Source: Xenorhabdus thuongxuanensis (GTDB lineage: Bacteria > Pseudomonadota > Gammaproteobacteria > Enterobacterales > Enterobacteriaceae). From it: a DNA stretch of 38,318 nt. Both the position numbers and the translations under genes were made by a program. Positions 7,598 through 17,485 of this stretch are shown piece by piece. Location: NCBI RefSeq assembly GCF_001908095.1, contig NZ_MKGR01000031.1:1-38318 (forward strand). The letters run 5' to 3'. The notes beneath the pieces were generated by a model. That model was not told the origin of the DNA, did no database searches, and worked only from the letters and a program-made list of their open reading frames with translations. Positions within the stretch are counted from its first letter, which is position 1; every line of letters begins with the position of its first letter.

Positions 7598-8089
7598 TTA
7601 GAAAGGTAACAGTTGGTAGAAATTCAGTAGCCAGATGACTACAACCGCAAAAATCGCTGCGATAATGTCATCCAACATAATGCCGACACCACCTTTCACA
7701 TAGCGATCAAACCAGCGAATCGGCCACGGTTTCCACATATCAAAAATGCGGAATACCACAAAACCAACCAAAACCCATTGCCAGTTGAGCACAGGGATTG
7801 CCATTAGTGTGATCCATATTCCAATGAATTCATCCCAGACGACACAACCAGGATCGTCCACATTCATGGCATCGGCAGCTTTCTGGCAAATCACACAGCC
7901 AATGACTGTTCCCAATACAATAGCCAACCAAATTCCCCATGTCGGTAACTGCACCAACAGCAACCAGAAAGGGATCGCCGCCACTGAGCCCATTGTGCCC
8001 GGTATAACCGGCGATAAGCCACTACCGAACCCTGTAGCCAATAAATGCCACGGATTACTCATTTTTAAGTGGCGTTTTGCATCATCCAT
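7598..8089 (-). CDS. pgpA: Phosphatidylglycerophosphatase A
   Basis: A 163-residue inner-membrane enzyme that removes phosphate from phosphatidylglycerol phosphate to make phosphatidylglycerol. It shows the PgpA pattern: [20 protein letters not shown] near the start, WDEFIGIW in the middle, [12 protein letters not shown], and LDDIIAAI near the end, with conserved acidic residues and about three membrane helices. Length is close to E. coli PgpA (172). ATG 8089 lies within the end of thiL, an 8-base overlap, with a GGAGGG site at 8095-8100, so translation is probably coupled. It is the last gene of its unit and is followed by a clear terminator. Confidence 0.95.
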   Translation of the reverse strand: MDDAKRHLKMSNPWHLLATGFGSGLSPVIPGTMGSVAAIPFWLLLVQLPTWGIWLAIVLGTVIGCVICQKAADAMNVDDPGCVVWDEFIGIWITLMAIPVLNWQWVLVGFVVFRIFDMWKPWPIRWFDRYVKGGVGIMLDDIIAAIFAVVVIWLLNFYQLLPF

Positions 8090-9128
8090 GCGTTCCCTCC
8101 GTTTGATCGTTTTCTTCCTGGCGTGCAGCCGGACAAGGTACTACCGGTTTTTTATCCGTTTTAAAGTGGTCAAAGCCGTTCAGATCCAACGCAATTTCTT
8201 TGTTGTTGTTAAAATAGCGGATACCTTCTGATTCTGGCCTGATTTGCCCAATACAGCAGAAACTCGCCCCCGAATGGGCCAATGCCATATTTAACGCGCC
8301 ACGGTTGAGCTCAGGTACAGTGAAACACAACTCATAATCTTCCCCACCACTCAGCGCCCATTTCAACGCCTGTTCAGCGGGAACATATTGCTGTATCGCT
8401 TCCGAATAAGGCAGCGCATCCAGATTAATACGCGCACCGCATTGGCTAGCTTTCAAAATATGGTTGAGATCAGAAATCAATCCATCGGACAGATCAATCG
8501 CGGAAGAAGCCAGATCACGCAGAGCCTGCCCTTGTAAAACGCGTGGTTGTGGACGGAGATGACGCTTAACCAACCAATTGTGGATCGCAGGATCTTCCAC
8601 AATCAGATGTTCTTGTAACAGGGCAAGTCCTGCGGCGCTGTCACCTAATGTTCCAGTGACATAAATCCAATCACCGTTCTTTGCACCAGCACGACGCAAC
8701 GCCCTGCCCGCCGGCACTAATCCATGCACGGTTAGCGTTAAACTCATGGGGCCCTTTGTCGTATCCCCACCAATCAATTGCATACCGTAATAGTTCAGTT
8801 GTTCAAACAGGCTATCACTAAACCGTTTTAACCAATCCTCATTAACGTCAGGCAACGTTAACGCCAACGATGCCCAAGCAGGATCTGCCCCAACGGCAGC
8901 CAAGTCACTGATATTGACAGCCAGTGCCTTATAAGCCAAATCTTCCGGTGAGATATCAGGAAGAAAATGGATACCAGCAACCAGCGTATCTGTTGTTACC
9001 GCTAATTCTTGCTTATCTGCAACAGTCATCAGTGCACAATCATCACCAATACCTAGGTTGACATCACGTCGGCGAATGAGAGGGCGATTGAAGTAACGTG
9101 CAATGAGGTCAAATTCACCACATGCCAT
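8082..9128 (-). CDS. thiL: Thiamine-monophosphate kinase
   Basis: A 348-residue cytoplasmic enzyme that phosphorylates thiamine monophosphate to the active cofactor thiamine pyrophosphate. It follows E. coli ThiL throughout: [41 protein letters not shown] (metal and ATP site), [12 protein letters not shown] and [13 protein letters not shown] 9128 gives the family N-terminus; a longer in-frame start at 9161 would place 11 residues inside a hairpin and has no family support. It overlaps pgpA by 8 bases. A 98-base gap holding a 13-bp hairpin separates it from nusB upstream. Confidence 0.95.
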   Translation of the reverse strand: MACGEFDLIARYFNRPLIRRRDVNLGIGDDCALMTVADKQELAVTTDTLVAGIHFLPDISPEDLAYKALAVNISDLAAVGADPAWASLALTLPDVNEDWLKRFSDSLFEQLNYYGMQLIGGDTTKGPMSLTLTVHGLVPAGRALRRAGAKNGDWIYVTGTLGDSAAGLALLQEHLIVEDPAIHNWLVKRHLRPQPRVLQGQALRDLASSAIDLSDGLISDLNHILKASQCGARINLDALPYSEAIQQYVPAEQALKWALSGGEDYELCFTVPELNRGALNMALAHSGASFCCIGQIRPESEGIRYFNNNKEIALDLNGFDHFKTDKKPVVPCPAARQEENDQTEGTHG

Positions 9129-9156
9129 AATAGAATTCCAAAAAGTGACCAATGAG

Positions 9157-9186
9157 CACATGAGGCCGGATTTCCGGCCTCATGTG
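9157..9186. terminator. 13-bp GC-rich hairpin between nusB and thiL
   Basis: CACATGAGGCCGG (9157-9169) pairs perfectly with CCGGCCTCATGTG (9174-9186) around a 4-base loop. On the minus strand the following bases are not a U-run, so it may act as a partial terminator, processing site or mRNA stabiliser within the operon rather than a full stop. Confidence 0.55.
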
Positions 9187-9226
9187 TAAAATCATTGAGT
9201 TATAATGGGGAACTCCTGGCAAGCAA

Positions 9227-9643
9227 TCACTTTTTCTTACGTGCTGCCGGGCCAGCCTTATCCAACACCCCATTAACGAATTTATGGCTATCTTCAGCAC
9301 CAAATATTTTTGCCAGTTCGATGCCTTCATTAATAGCCACTTTGTAGGGAACATCATCACGAAAGCTTAGTTCAAACATCGCAACGCGCAAAATGGCTTT
9401 TTCTACCTGACCTAACTCTTCGAGCTGACGGGAAAGATAAGGCGCCATCAAAGCATCCAATTTTGTAGCATTGACTGCTACCCCTGACAGCAATTCACGA
9501 AAATAGGTGACATCAACACCGGATACGTCCTGCTCTGACAGAAACTGCAGTTCAACATCAGCAATGCTGTTTTTGGATAATTGCCATGAATAAATTGCCT
9601 GAACAGCACACTCACGAGCACGACGACGAGCAGCAGGTTTCAC
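9227..9643 (-). CDS. nusB: Transcription antitermination protein NusB
   Basis: A 138-residue all-helical RNA-binding protein that with NusE (S10) binds boxA RNA and prevents early termination in rRNA operons. Family marks: the basic start [20 protein letters not shown], then [13 protein letters not shown] helix ([13 protein letters not shown]) and [16 protein letters not shown] with [12 protein letters not shown] at the end. Length matches E. coli NusB (139). The start is GTG at 9643, with AAGGGG six bases upstream; no ATG fits. It lies 29 bases after ribE, in the conserved rib-nusB order. Confidence 0.95.
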   Translation of the reverse strand: MKPAARRRARECAVQAIYSWQLSKNSIADVELQFLSEQDVSGVDVTYFRELLSGVAVNATKLDALMAPYLSRQLEELGQVEKAILRVAMFELSFRDDVPYKVAINEGIELAKIFGAEDSHKFVNGVLDKAGPAARKKK

Positions 9644-9672
9644 AAAATTCCCCTTAATTAAAACTAAAAAAT

Positions 9673-10143
9673 TTAGCCTTTAATGGCTTTGATTACATTG
9701 ATCATTTCCAATGCGGTCAAGGCAGCTTCCGCACCTTTATTGCCCGCTTTAGTCCCAGCGCGTTCAATCGCCTGTTCAATATTTTCTGTTGTCAGAACAC
9801 CCAATGTAACAGGAATATTGCTGGACATTGCCACGCTGGACAAGCCTGAGCTACACTCGCCGGCAACATATTCAAAATGGGCTGTTCCGCCACGGATAAC
9901 CGTACCTAAAGCGATAACCGCATCATACTTTCGGGACTCAGCCAGCGCCTTGACCGTCAATGGCAGTTCATAAGCACCCGGCACCCATACTACGGTGATA
10001 TTGTCCGAAGAAACCTGACCGATGCGTTCCAGCGCATCAACGGCTCCTTCCAGCAGGCTGTCATTAATGAAGTTGTTAAAGCGGGCAACAGCAATGGCAA
10101 TGCGAGCTTCAGGAGCTGCAACAACACCTTTGATTACGTTCAT
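9673..10143 (-). CDS. ribE: 6,7-dimethyl-8-ribityllumazine synthase
   Basis: A 156-residue enzyme (RibE in E. coli naming, RibH elsewhere) that condenses the ribitylaminopyrimidine with dihydroxybutanone phosphate in the penultimate riboflavin step, normally as a 60-mer shell. Visible motifs: [28 protein letters not shown], the active-site [16 protein letters not shown] with its catalytic His, and [14 protein letters not shown] at the end. Length equals E. coli RibE. ATG 10143 follows AAGGA. It is downstream of ribD and upstream of nusB. No FMN riboswitch was seen near it. Confidence 0.96.
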   Translation of the reverse strand: MNVIKGVVAAPEARIAIAVARFNNFINDSLLEGAVDALERIGQVSSDNITVVWVPGAYELPLTVKALAESRKYDAVIALGTVIRGGTAHFEYVAGECSSGLSSVAMSSNIPVTLGVLTTENIEQAIERAGTKAGNKGAEAALTALEMINVIKAIKG

Positions 10144-10230
10144 AGCCTTCCTTATACTTTATTCATATCCGCAGGGGCGCGGATCTTATCACATTATTTT
10201 TGATTTAGGGCAATCCCAAAATCAAAACAC

Positions 10231-11337
10231 CTAGTACGGCCGTAAACGAAGACGCACATCAGGGCCAATCTGTTGAACATCAAGCAGAGAAAATTCAGGA
10301 GCATCCGATAATTTTTGCAATTCAGGGATATCGAACAATCCACGGGCACTATTTCCCAATATCTTAGGCGCGATATAAAGGATCAATTCATCTACCAACC
10401 CTAACGACAATAAAGCCCCAGCCAAAGCAGAGCCGCATTCCGCCCAGACAGAATTTACCTGACGCTTTCCAAGTTGCATCATCAACAACACTAAATCAAC
10501 ACCGTCACCATACGCTGGCAATAAAATCTGTTCGGCATTATCAGGCCATTTTTGCTGATCTTGCTTAGTACGTGCCAACCAACATTCTCCCGGTTGCTGT
10601 ACTACCTGGTGCTGTGGAGTGACACGATTTTGGCTATCTGTAATGATACGGATTGGTTGGCGGAGCAATTCTTGCGGATAAATAGCTTGTGTTTCAGTAT
10701 CCAGTTCATTCCAGCGGACCGTCAGAGAAGGATCATCCGCCAATACCGTTGCGCTGGAACTCAAAATAGCACTGCACTGCGCCCTTAGTTTCTGCACATC
10801 TTGGCGGGCTTCAGGTGAGGTAATCCACTTGCTTTCCCCCGATGCCAATGCAGTCCGACCGTCCAATGATGCACCCAGTTTCAATTGCAGGTACGGGAAC
10901 CCTGTACGCATACGTTTAAGAAAACCCTTATTCAAGGATTCTGCCTGTTCCATCATCAAACCATGTTCAACTGCAATTCTGGCCTGCTGCAATTTATACA
11001 AGCCACGCCCGGCCACTTGAGGATTGGGATCTTGCATCGCTACCACAACTCGGCTTAAGCCTGCGGCAATCAAAGCATCAGCACAAGGGGGGGTTTTACC
11101 GTGATGGCTGCACGGTTCAAGGGTAACGTAAGCTGTAGCATCTTTAGCTTTTTCACCAGCCATACGCAGGGCATGAACTTCTGCGTGAGGTTCGCCCGCC
11201 CGTGCATGAAAACCTTCCCCGATGACCTGCCCATCCTTAACGATGACGCAACCTACATTCGGATTTGGGGACGTTGTAAAACGCCCCTGATACGCCAGCT
11301 CCAGCGCTCTGGACATATATATTTCATCAAGTGTCAT
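10231..11337 (-). CDS. ribD: Bifunctional riboflavin deaminase/reductase RibD
   Basis: A 368-residue two-domain enzyme for the second and third riboflavin steps. Residues about 1-145 are the zinc deaminase: GEPHAEVHAL with the catalytic HAE, and PCSHHGKTPPC with zinc cysteines. Residues about 146-368 are the NADPH-dependent reductase (LKLGASLDGRTALASGESKW, ATVLADDPSL, AECGSALAGALL). Length equals E. coli RibD (367). ATG 11337 is 43 bases after nrdR; its ribosome binding site is poor, which suggests modest or coupled translation. An 87-base gap with a small GC hairpin (10167-10184) separates it from ribE. Confidence 0.95.
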   Translation of the reverse strand: MTLDEIYMSRALELAYQGRFTTSPNPNVGCVIVKDGQVIGEGFHARAGEPHAEVHALRMAGEKAKDATAYVTLEPCSHHGKTPPCADALIAAGLSRVVVAMQDPNPQVAGRGLYKLQQARIAVEHGLMMEQAESLNKGFLKRMRTGFPYLQLKLGASLDGRTALASGESKWITSPEARQDVQKLRAQCSAILSSSATVLADDPSLTVRWNELDTETQAIYPQELLRQPIRIITDSQNRVTPQHQVVQQPGECWLARTKQDQQKWPDNAEQILLPAYGDGVDLVLLMMQLGKRQVNSVWAECGSALAGALLSLGLVDELILYIAPKILGNSARGLFDIPELQKLSDAPEFSLLDVQQIGPDVRLRLRPY

Positions 11338-11380
11338 AGCGTTTAGTCAGTGTTCTGGTTTTTAATAAGAATTACAGCAT

Positions 11381-11830
11381 TTAGTCTTGTAGTCTGGCAA
11401 TCTCTTCACCGAATTCGCGAACATCTTCAAAGCTGCGATAAACAGATGCAAAACGGATATAAGCTACTTTATCAAGTTTTTTCAGCGCATCCATGACAAA
11501 ATTTCCAATCATTTTGGACGGAATTTCACGCTCTCCTGTTGCCCGTACTTGTGACTTAATATGGTTAATTGCTGTTTCTACATCATCAGAGCTGACAGGG
11601 CGTTTTTCCAGTGCTTTCTGCATTCCACGACGCAATTTTTCTTCGTCGAAAGGCTCTCGAATATCATCACTTTTAATGACTCTCGGCATCACCAGCTCTG
11701 CAACTTCAAACGTAGTGAAGCGTTCATGACATTCCAGGCACTGACGGCGACGGCGCACTTGTGAGCCATCCCCTACCAGACGGGAATCAATAACTTTAGT
11801 ATCAACGGCTGCGCAAAATGGGCAATGCAT
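11381..11830 (-). CDS. nrdR: Transcriptional repressor NrdR
   Basis: A 149-residue repressor of ribonucleotide reductase genes that senses ATP/dATP. A zinc ribbon with C3, C6, C31 and C34 ([14 protein letters not shown]) is followed by an ATP-cone domain (about residues 46-136; [20 protein letters not shown]). Length equals E. coli NrdR. ATG 11830 has AGGA seven bases upstream. It is the first gene of the nrdR-ribD-ribE-nusB-thiL-pgpA run and follows the secF terminator closely, so its promoter must lie within 11831-11884. I could not pick a convincing -35 box there, though TACACT is a possible -10. Confidence 0.96.
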   Translation of the reverse strand: MHCPFCAAVDTKVIDSRLVGDGSQVRRRRQCLECHERFTTFEVAELVMPRVIKSDDIREPFDEEKLRRGMQKALEKRPVSSDDVETAINHIKSQVRATGEREIPSKMIGNFVMDALKKLDKVAYIRFASVYRSFEDVREFGEEIARLQD

Positions 11831-11884
11831 ATCGTTTCCTGACAGTTAACCGAAGGGATAACAGTGTACCTTGAAGTGATGACG

Positions 11885-11920
11885 AAAAACACCCTGTCAG
11901 TAAGTACTCACAGGGTGTTT
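11885..11920 (-). terminator. Intrinsic terminator of the tgt-yajC-secD-secF unit
   Basis: AAACACCCTGT (11887-11897) pairs with ACAGGGTGTTT (11910-11920). Read on the minus strand the stem ends in a five-U run, 33 bases beyond secF. Confidence 0.85.
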
Positions 11921-11952
11921 AAGCGATATCAGTGCTCGATCAGACAAAATAA

Positions 11953-12921
11953 TTAAGGAAGAATGGAGGGTTGATCTGCCCCTTCTTTCTCAACTTTCTG
12001 CTGAATCAAATGTTCACGCTTCATACCCAATTTCAACGCCAGTGCAGACGCAACATAGATAGAAGAGACTGTACCGATAGAAACACCGATTAACATGACC
12101 AGTGAGAAGCCCTTCAGCATTTCACCACCAAAAATGTACAGCATCAATACAACCAACAATGTGGTTGCTGAAGTCATGATGGTACGGCTCAAGGTCTGGG
12201 TCAGGGAAATGTTGGTGATTTCATACGATGTACCTCGACGTATCTTACGGAAGTTCTCACGGATACGATCCGACACAACGATGCTATCGTTCAATGAGTA
12301 GCCGATAACGGACATCAACGACGCAACAATAGTCAGGTCAATTTCGATATGGAACAACGACAGGATACCCAGTGTAATAATCACGTCATGCGCAAGCGCA
12401 ATAACTGCCCCCAATGCCAGACGCCACTCAAAGCGGAAACCGACATAAATCAGGATACAGATCAGTGCAACCAATAACGCCATTGCTCCGGTCTGTGCCA
12501 ATTCGTTTCCTACACTTGGACCAACAAATTCCACACGTTTAACCTTGGCATCTTTATCAATATCCTGATTAATGACCGAGATAATCTTATTGCCAAGTTC
12601 TTGCCCTGCATTACCTTCCACAGGCGGCATACGAACCATCACATCACGGCTGCTGCCAAAATTTTGCAAAAGTGGATCGGCAAAACCATGCTGGCTCAGG
12701 CTTTCACGCATCTTGTCCAGATCCGCAGGTTTACTCAGCTTCACCTCAATGACCGTACCACCGGTAAAATCAAGCCCCCAGTTAAACCCACGAGCGCCTA
12801 TCATAATAATGGAAGCGATCAACAGCAGAAACGAAATCCCAAAGGCAACGTTGTCCCAGCGCATAAAGTCGATAACTTTACGCCCATAGTTTAATTGTTC
12901 AACAGTATAATCCTGTGCCAC
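11953..12921 (-). CDS. secF: Protein translocase subunit SecF
   Basis: A 322-residue inner-membrane subunit that with SecD uses the proton gradient to pull exported proteins out of SecYEG. It has a first helix (about residues 20-40), a periplasmic domain beginning [12 protein letters not shown], then five helices; [20 protein letters not shown] is the conserved helix 4-5 region. The start is GTG at 12921 ([11 protein letters not shown] aligns with the E. coli N-terminus), with AAGGAG at 12928-12933. That site overlaps the secD stop codon, so translation is coupled. The longer ATG at 12963 would run back into secD and is rejected. Confidence 0.95.
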   Translation of the reverse strand: MAQDYTVEQLNYGRKVIDFMRWDNVAFGISFLLLIASIIMIGARGFNWGLDFTGGTVIEVKLSKPADLDKMRESLSQHGFADPLLQNFGSSRDVMVRMPPVEGNAGQELGNKIISVINQDIDKDAKVKRVEFVGPSVGNELAQTGAMALLVALICILIYVGFRFEWRLALGAVIALAHDVIITLGILSLFHIEIDLTIVASLMSVIGYSLNDSIVVSDRIRENFRKIRRGTSYEITNISLTQTLSRTIMTSATTLLVVLMLYIFGGEMLKGFSLVMLIGVSIGTVSSIYVASALALKLGMKREHLIQQKVEKEGADQPSILP

Positions 12922-12931
12922 AACGTGCTCC

Positions 12932-14779
12932 TTAAATTGACAACTTATTGATACGCTTGCCACCGTACAGCAAGTTCACGATTGCACGTGTTCCCACAAT
13001 AGCAGTGAACATTGAAGTCGCCACACCAATACTGGTGGTGATCGCGAAGCCCTTGATAGAGCCAGTACCTACTGCATACAAAATAACAGCCGTAATCAGT
13101 GTAGTCAGGTTTGCGTCGATGATACTGGAGAACGCCCCTTTATAGCCTTCGTGAATTGCTTGCTGTACCGTACGGCCATTGCGCAATTCTTCTTTGATAC
13201 GTTCGTTGATCAATACGTTCGCATCCACGGCGACGGCGAGCGTCAAGACAATACCCGCAATCCCTGGCATGGTCAGCGTCGCCCCTGGCAACAAGGACAT
13301 AATACCAACGATCAGCACCAGGTTAGCCAGCAATGCAGAACTCGCAATCAGACCAAACTTGCGGTAGTAAATCACCATAAATACGATAGAAGCAATCAAG
13401 CCCCACAAACACGCTTCAAGACCCTGCTCAATATTCTGCAAGCCCAGAGTTGGCCCTATCGTACGCTCTTCCACAATCTGGATTGGCGCAATCAACGCCC
13501 CCGCCCGCAGTAACAGTGATAACTGACGAGCTTCAGTCGGATTGCTAATGCCGGTAATGCGGAAACTGTTACCTAAACGTGCTTGAATAGTGGCAATGTT
13601 GATAACTTCTTCTTGCTTAACCAAAATCGCACGACCATTGGCATCTTTCTTGCCGCTGTCCTTATATTCCACAAACAGCGTTGCCATTGGCTTGTGCAGG
13701 TTATCTTTGGTGAAGTTAGACATTGCTGTGCCGCCAGCGCTATCCAGGGAAATATTCACCTGTGGATAACCGTTCTCATCAGCACTGGAGGTAGAATCGG
13801 TGATATGGTCGCCCGTCAGAATAACGCGCTTGTACAGCACTACCGGGTTGCCATCACGGGTTTCTTTCACTTCTGAATCAGCCGGAATACGGCCATATTG
13901 CACGACATTTTGATCAACATTGGTATTGACCAGACGGAATTCCAGCGTTGCGGTTGCACCGAGGATTTCTTTCGCGCGGGCAGTATCCTGAATACCAGGC
14001 AGTTCAACCACGATACGGTCTGCGCCCTGGCGTTGAACCAGAGGTTCCGCAACTCCTAATTGGTTGACACGGTTACGCAAGATAGTGATGTTCTGCTGTA
14101 CCGCATAAGAACGGGCTTCACGCAGACGTTCATCACTCATCACCACTTTCAGCGTACTGTTTGCTTCATTAGAGAACACTAAATCACGGTGACGAGGTTC
14201 AAGATAGCTTTCCGCTTTAGAACGTGCATCATCATCACGGAAACGAACTTCGACGCCATAATTATCCGTTTTACGGATAGTAGAATAAGGGATGCCTTGA
14301 TCACGCAATTCAGAACGCAGGCCATCAATATTCTGTTCCTGCAATTTACCCAGCGCGGTTTCCATATCCACTTCCATCAAGAAATGAACACCACCACGCA
14401 GGTCAAGACCCAGTTTCATCGGTTCAGCAGCGACTGCTCTTAACCAGACAGGCGTTGCAGGCGCGAGGTTCAATGCCACAACATACTGTTCACCCAGTGC
14501 AGAAACCAACGCTTCACGCGCACGAAGCTGCACATCAGTGCTACTGAAACGAGCAAGAATTGCGCCATTTTCCAATGCAATGGACTTGCTCTTGATTTGA
14601 TCTTTTTCTAAAACATTACGGACTTGGTCCAGCGTTTTTTCACTGGCGGCGATGCCTCGCGCGCCAGTGATTTGTACAGCCGGATCCTCACCATAAAGGT
14701 TGGGAAGTGCATAAAGCAAACCGATGAGGATCGCAGCGATCAGCATCAGATACTTCCACAAAGGATAACGGTTCAACAC
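12932..14779 (-). CDS. secD: Protein translocase subunit SecD
   Basis: A 615-residue RND-like inner-membrane protein, the SecF partner. It has an N-terminal helix (about 9-27), a large periplasmic P1 domain ([40 protein letters not shown]), then five C-terminal helices from about 450 with [19 protein letters not shown], which holds the conserved aspartate used in proton flow. Length equals E. coli SecD. The start aligns with E. coli, and a short gap of 28 bases follows yajC. It sits in the conserved tgt-yajC-secD-secF order. Confidence 0.96.
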   Translation of the reverse strand: MLNRYPLWKYLMLIAAILIGLLYALPNLYGEDPAVQITGARGIAASEKTLDQVRNVLEKDQIKSKSIALENGAILARFSSTDVQLRAREALVSALGEQYVVALNLAPATPVWLRAVAAEPMKLGLDLRGGVHFLMEVDMETALGKLQEQNIDGLRSELRDQGIPYSTIRKTDNYGVEVRFRDDDARSKAESYLEPRHRDLVFSNEANSTLKVVMSDERLREARSYAVQQNITILRNRVNQLGVAEPLVQRQGADRIVVELPGIQDTARAKEILGATATLEFRLVNTNVDQNVVQYGRIPADSEVKETRDGNPVVLYKRVILTGDHITDSTSSADENGYPQVNISLDSAGGTAMSNFTKDNLHKPMATLFVEYKDSGKKDANGRAILVKQEEVINIATIQARLGNSFRITGISNPTEARQLSLLLRAGALIAPIQIVEERTIGPTLGLQNIEQGLEACLWGLIASIVFMVIYYRKFGLIASSALLANLVLIVGIMSLLPGATLTMPGIAGIVLTLAVAVDANVLINERIKEELRNGRTVQQAIHEGYKGAFSSIIDANLTTLITAVILYAVGTGSIKGFAITTSIGVATSMFTAIVGTRAIVNLLYGGKRINKLSI

Positions 14780-14807
14780 GGCAGTTCCCTTCGGGAAAAT
14801 CGGAAAA

Positions 14808-15146
14808 TTAAATAGCCTTCATTGTACCTTTCGGCAAAATGGCAGCAACGAAGTCACGTTTGACAGTTATTTCTGTGGTGTCATTCAAGGCAATAACAAC
14901 ATAACCGGTATCAGACACTTTAGATACACGACCAACCAAACCACCAGAAGTCAGTACTTCATCCCCTTTGGAGATGGAATCCATCAATTTTTTATGTTCT
15001 TTGGTGCGTTTTTGTTGTGGACGCAGGATCATGAAATAGAAAATCAAACCGAAAACAACCAGCATGATAATCAGAGAATATGGGCTTCCCTGAGCTTGCG
15101 CTGATGCACCAGTAGCTGCCGCAGCTTCAGAAATAAAAAAACTCAT
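14808..15146 (-). CDS. yajC: Sec translocon accessory protein YajC
   Basis: A 112-residue membrane protein that joins SecDF. It has one helix (about 24-42, [20 protein letters not shown]) and a small cytoplasmic beta domain ([17 protein letters not shown]). ATG 15146 gives [14 protein letters not shown] as in E. coli (110 residues) and has a GAGGG site. The same frame stays open upstream to 15275 through a 15-bp tandem repeat, adding a pentapeptide-like run; that extension has no family support but is frame-compatible and is discussed as a finding. Confidence 0.94.
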   Translation of the reverse strand: MSFFISEAAAATGASAQAQGSPYSLIIMLVVFGLIFYFMILRPQQKRTKEHKKLMDSISKGDEVLTSGGLVGRVSKVSDTGYVVIALNDTTEITVKRDFVAAILPKGTMKAI

Positions 15147-15157
15147 CAAATTTCCCT

Positions 15158-15232
15158 CATTGTTATCGAAAATGTGACTGTCGAAAATATGGCTATTGAA
15201 AACATTGCTGTTGAAAAAATAGCTATTGAAAA
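15158..15232. repeat. Five-copy 15-bp tandem repeat in the yajC leader
   Basis: Five adjacent 15-base units end at 15172, 15187, 15202, 15217 and 15232, each closing with GAAAA on the plus strand (CATTGCTGTTGAAAA is typical). Because 15 is a multiple of three, the minus strand reads as a five-residue repeat (FNSNV, FNSHI, FDSHI) in frame with yajC. The array ends next to the yajC ribosome binding site, so copy number could alter leader length or translation. Confidence 0.85.
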
Positions 15233-15300
15233 TCGACAGTGGCTCGATCAAAAACCAGCCCAATATGCTACACATATTGAGACTGATTAGTCACGATAAA

Positions 15301-16425
<1,125 letters not shown>

Positions 16426-16437
16426 TTAACCTCCAGA

Positions 16438-16458
16438 CATCAGAAAAACAGTCTGATG
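16438..16458 (-). promoter_or_regulatory. Hairpin in the tgt 5' leader
   Basis: CATCAGA (16438-16444) pairs with TCTGATG (16452-16458) around a 7-base loop, ending four bases before the GGAGG of tgt. It could modulate ribosome access. No preQ1 aptamer signature was recognised in it. Confidence 0.3.
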
Positions 16459-16600
16459 CTTGACATAAAATGATGCATTCTAAACACTAATGATGCCACT
16501 GTACACGCCAGCCTTGTGATATACAGTATGTCAATTTCTATAATTTAACCTTGCTCTTGGGCACGAACCTGCATCACATTCCACTCCGAACTTTCGCATA

Positions 16601-16620
16601 AAAAAACCGCAGTTAAGCGG
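16601..16620 (-). terminator. Terminator downstream of the toxin-antitoxin pair
   Basis: On the minus strand CCGC (from 16617-16620) pairs with GCGG (from 16607-16610), followed by seven or more U residues from 16606 downwards. The stem is short but the U-run is excellent. It sits between the antitoxin stop and tgt. Confidence 0.6.
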
Positions 16621-16635
16621 CGTTAGAAATGAGAA

Positions 16636-16651
16636 ACCCGCGCGAGCGGGT
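16636..16651 (-). terminator. Second hairpin after the antitoxin gene
   Basis: ACCCGC (16636-16641) pairs with GCGGGT (16646-16651) around a 4-base loop; the minus-strand tail is UUUCUCAUUUC. It is 21 bases after the antitoxin stop and probably works in tandem with the terminator at 16601-16620. Confidence 0.5.
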
Positions 16652-16672
16652 CGGGTTAACTATTTATGTCTG

Positions 16673-17026
16673 TTAAGCGACCTTATGGCGCTTATTTGCT
16701 GATTTTCTTTTTTCATTTTTCATCGCCTTGCTGTGAGCTTCTGTCAGTATCCGTTTTTTCTCACTATTAACAAAACGATTTAAAACCTGCCGGATTAACG
16801 GCTGATAACCTAATCCATTAAGATCAGCTATCATTTTCAGGTCTTCTATCAGAGACTTATTTAACCTGATTGAAATTGGCTGTAAGTCTAGTGCCTCATT
16901 AATCAGTTCTTCCGTGATATCATCAGATACTTTAACGTGAGCCTCACTGCAACCAAGCTCACCGCTTTCCCATGCCTCATCAGTAGAAGCTATCAGGTCT
17001 GTTCGCTTATCAGTTTGTCTGCTCAT
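16673..17026 (-). CDS. Ribbon-helix-helix antitoxin, BrnA/CopG-like
   Basis: A 117-residue protein. Residues about 48-95 look like a ribbon-helix-helix DNA-binding domain (QPISIRLNKSLIEDLKMIAD, then GYQPLIRQVLNRFV), as in BrnA and other CopG-type antitoxins. The N-terminal half is acidic, fitting toxin neutralisation, and the C-terminus is very basic (KAMKNEKRKSANKRHK). Its ATG overlaps the toxin stop as ATGA (17023-17026), with an AGGAA site inside the toxin gene. Toxin-first order with a 4-base overlap is usual for BrnTA-type modules. It probably represses the pair by binding the TGTATATACA palindromes upstream. Function is inferred from domain and context. Confidence 0.75.
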   Translation of the reverse strand: MSRQTDKRTDLIASTDEAWESGELGCSEAHVKVSDDITEELINEALDLQPISIRLNKSLIEDLKMIADLNGLGYQPLIRQVLNRFVNSEKKRILTEAHSKAMKNEKRKSANKRHKVA

Positions 17027-17325
17027 TTCTCTGTTCCTAGGCCGTATTTTCTGTAAATTCTCAATTCATCTTCGTTAGGTACATAGGCTGTTCTTATAGC
17101 TACCCCCTTATCAGGGTAATAAATAAAGACTACCTTTAATTTAACACCGTAATCAGTTTCAGATATAAACCACTTAGTTGGCGGGTCGGTTTTGTTGTCT
17201 TCTCTTGTATCCTCAAGAAAACGCCCAACCCGATTAGAAAAACACTGGAGTATATCCTCTTCATTAACAGGTGGATTCTTACCTGCTAACTTCAATCTGA
17301 TATTTGATGATATTAAGAACTTCAT
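17023..17325 (-). CDS. Small toxin of a type II toxin-antitoxin pair, BrnT-like
   Basis: A 100-residue basic protein with the layout of a small RelE/BrnT-type RNase toxin: an N-terminal helix, a central KWFISETDYGVKLKVVFIYY hairpin, IRTAYVPNEDELRIYRKYG at the end. Similar small proteins beside ribbon-helix-helix partners are often database-labelled as ADP-ribosyl-dinitrogen reductase hydrolase, a label the length does not support. An arginine (R79 region) and the terminal tyrosine/arginine cluster could be catalytic, but I cannot confirm a family. ATG 17325 has no clear ribosome binding site, consistent with weak toxin translation. The pair sits between queA and tgt, which are adjacent in relatives. 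Confidence 0.65.
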   Translation of the reverse strand: MKFLISSNIRLKLAGKNPPVNEEDILQCFSNRVGRFLEDTREDNKTDPPTKWFISETDYGVKLKVVFIYYPDKGVAIRTAYVPNEDELRIYRKYGLGTEK

Positions 17326-17352
17326 ATGACAGCGTCTTTAACCTATGGTTAA

Positions 17353-17366
17353 TTTGTATATACACA
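17353..17366. promoter_or_regulatory. Palindromic operator of the toxin-antitoxin pair, proximal copy
   Basis: TTTGTATATACACA contains the perfect 10-bp palindrome TGTATATACA (17355-17364), 30 bases before the toxin start. It overlaps a likely -10 region on the minus strand. An identical core recurs 119 bases away. Binding by the ribbon-helix-helix antitoxin is inferred. Confidence 0.6.
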
Positions 17367-17471
17367 ATACACCACAAAACAGATCAAAACAACTCAAACA
17401 GACTCATGAATAACTAGTTAACATATTGTAATTAATTAATAAATAAATAAAATAAATAAAAATTACAATTT

Positions 17472-17485
17472 TTTGTATATACAAA
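17472..17485. promoter_or_regulatory. Palindromic operator of the toxin-antitoxin pair, distal copy
   Basis: TTTGTATATACAAA is a perfect 14-bp palindrome sharing its core with the proximal site. The 107 bases between the sites are almost pure A/T (runs of AAATA), which would bend easily and could allow looping. Regulation is inferred from duplication and position. Confidence 0.55.

Noticed and set aside
10144-10230. FMN riboswitch for the rib genes
   Set aside because: The gap is too short and lacks the conserved FMN aptamer blocks; only a 6-bp hairpin is present.
12922-12963. Longer secF start at ATG 12963
   Set aside because: It would overlap secD and add residues absent from the family; GTG 12921 has an AAGGAG site and matches the E. 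coli N-terminus.
13151-13513. 120-codon plus-strand frame inside secD
   Set aside because: Antisense to conserved SecD helices; composition is that of a complementary strand.
15158-15232. CRISPR-like array
   Set aside because: Units are 15 bases with no spacers between them; this is a simple tandem repeat.
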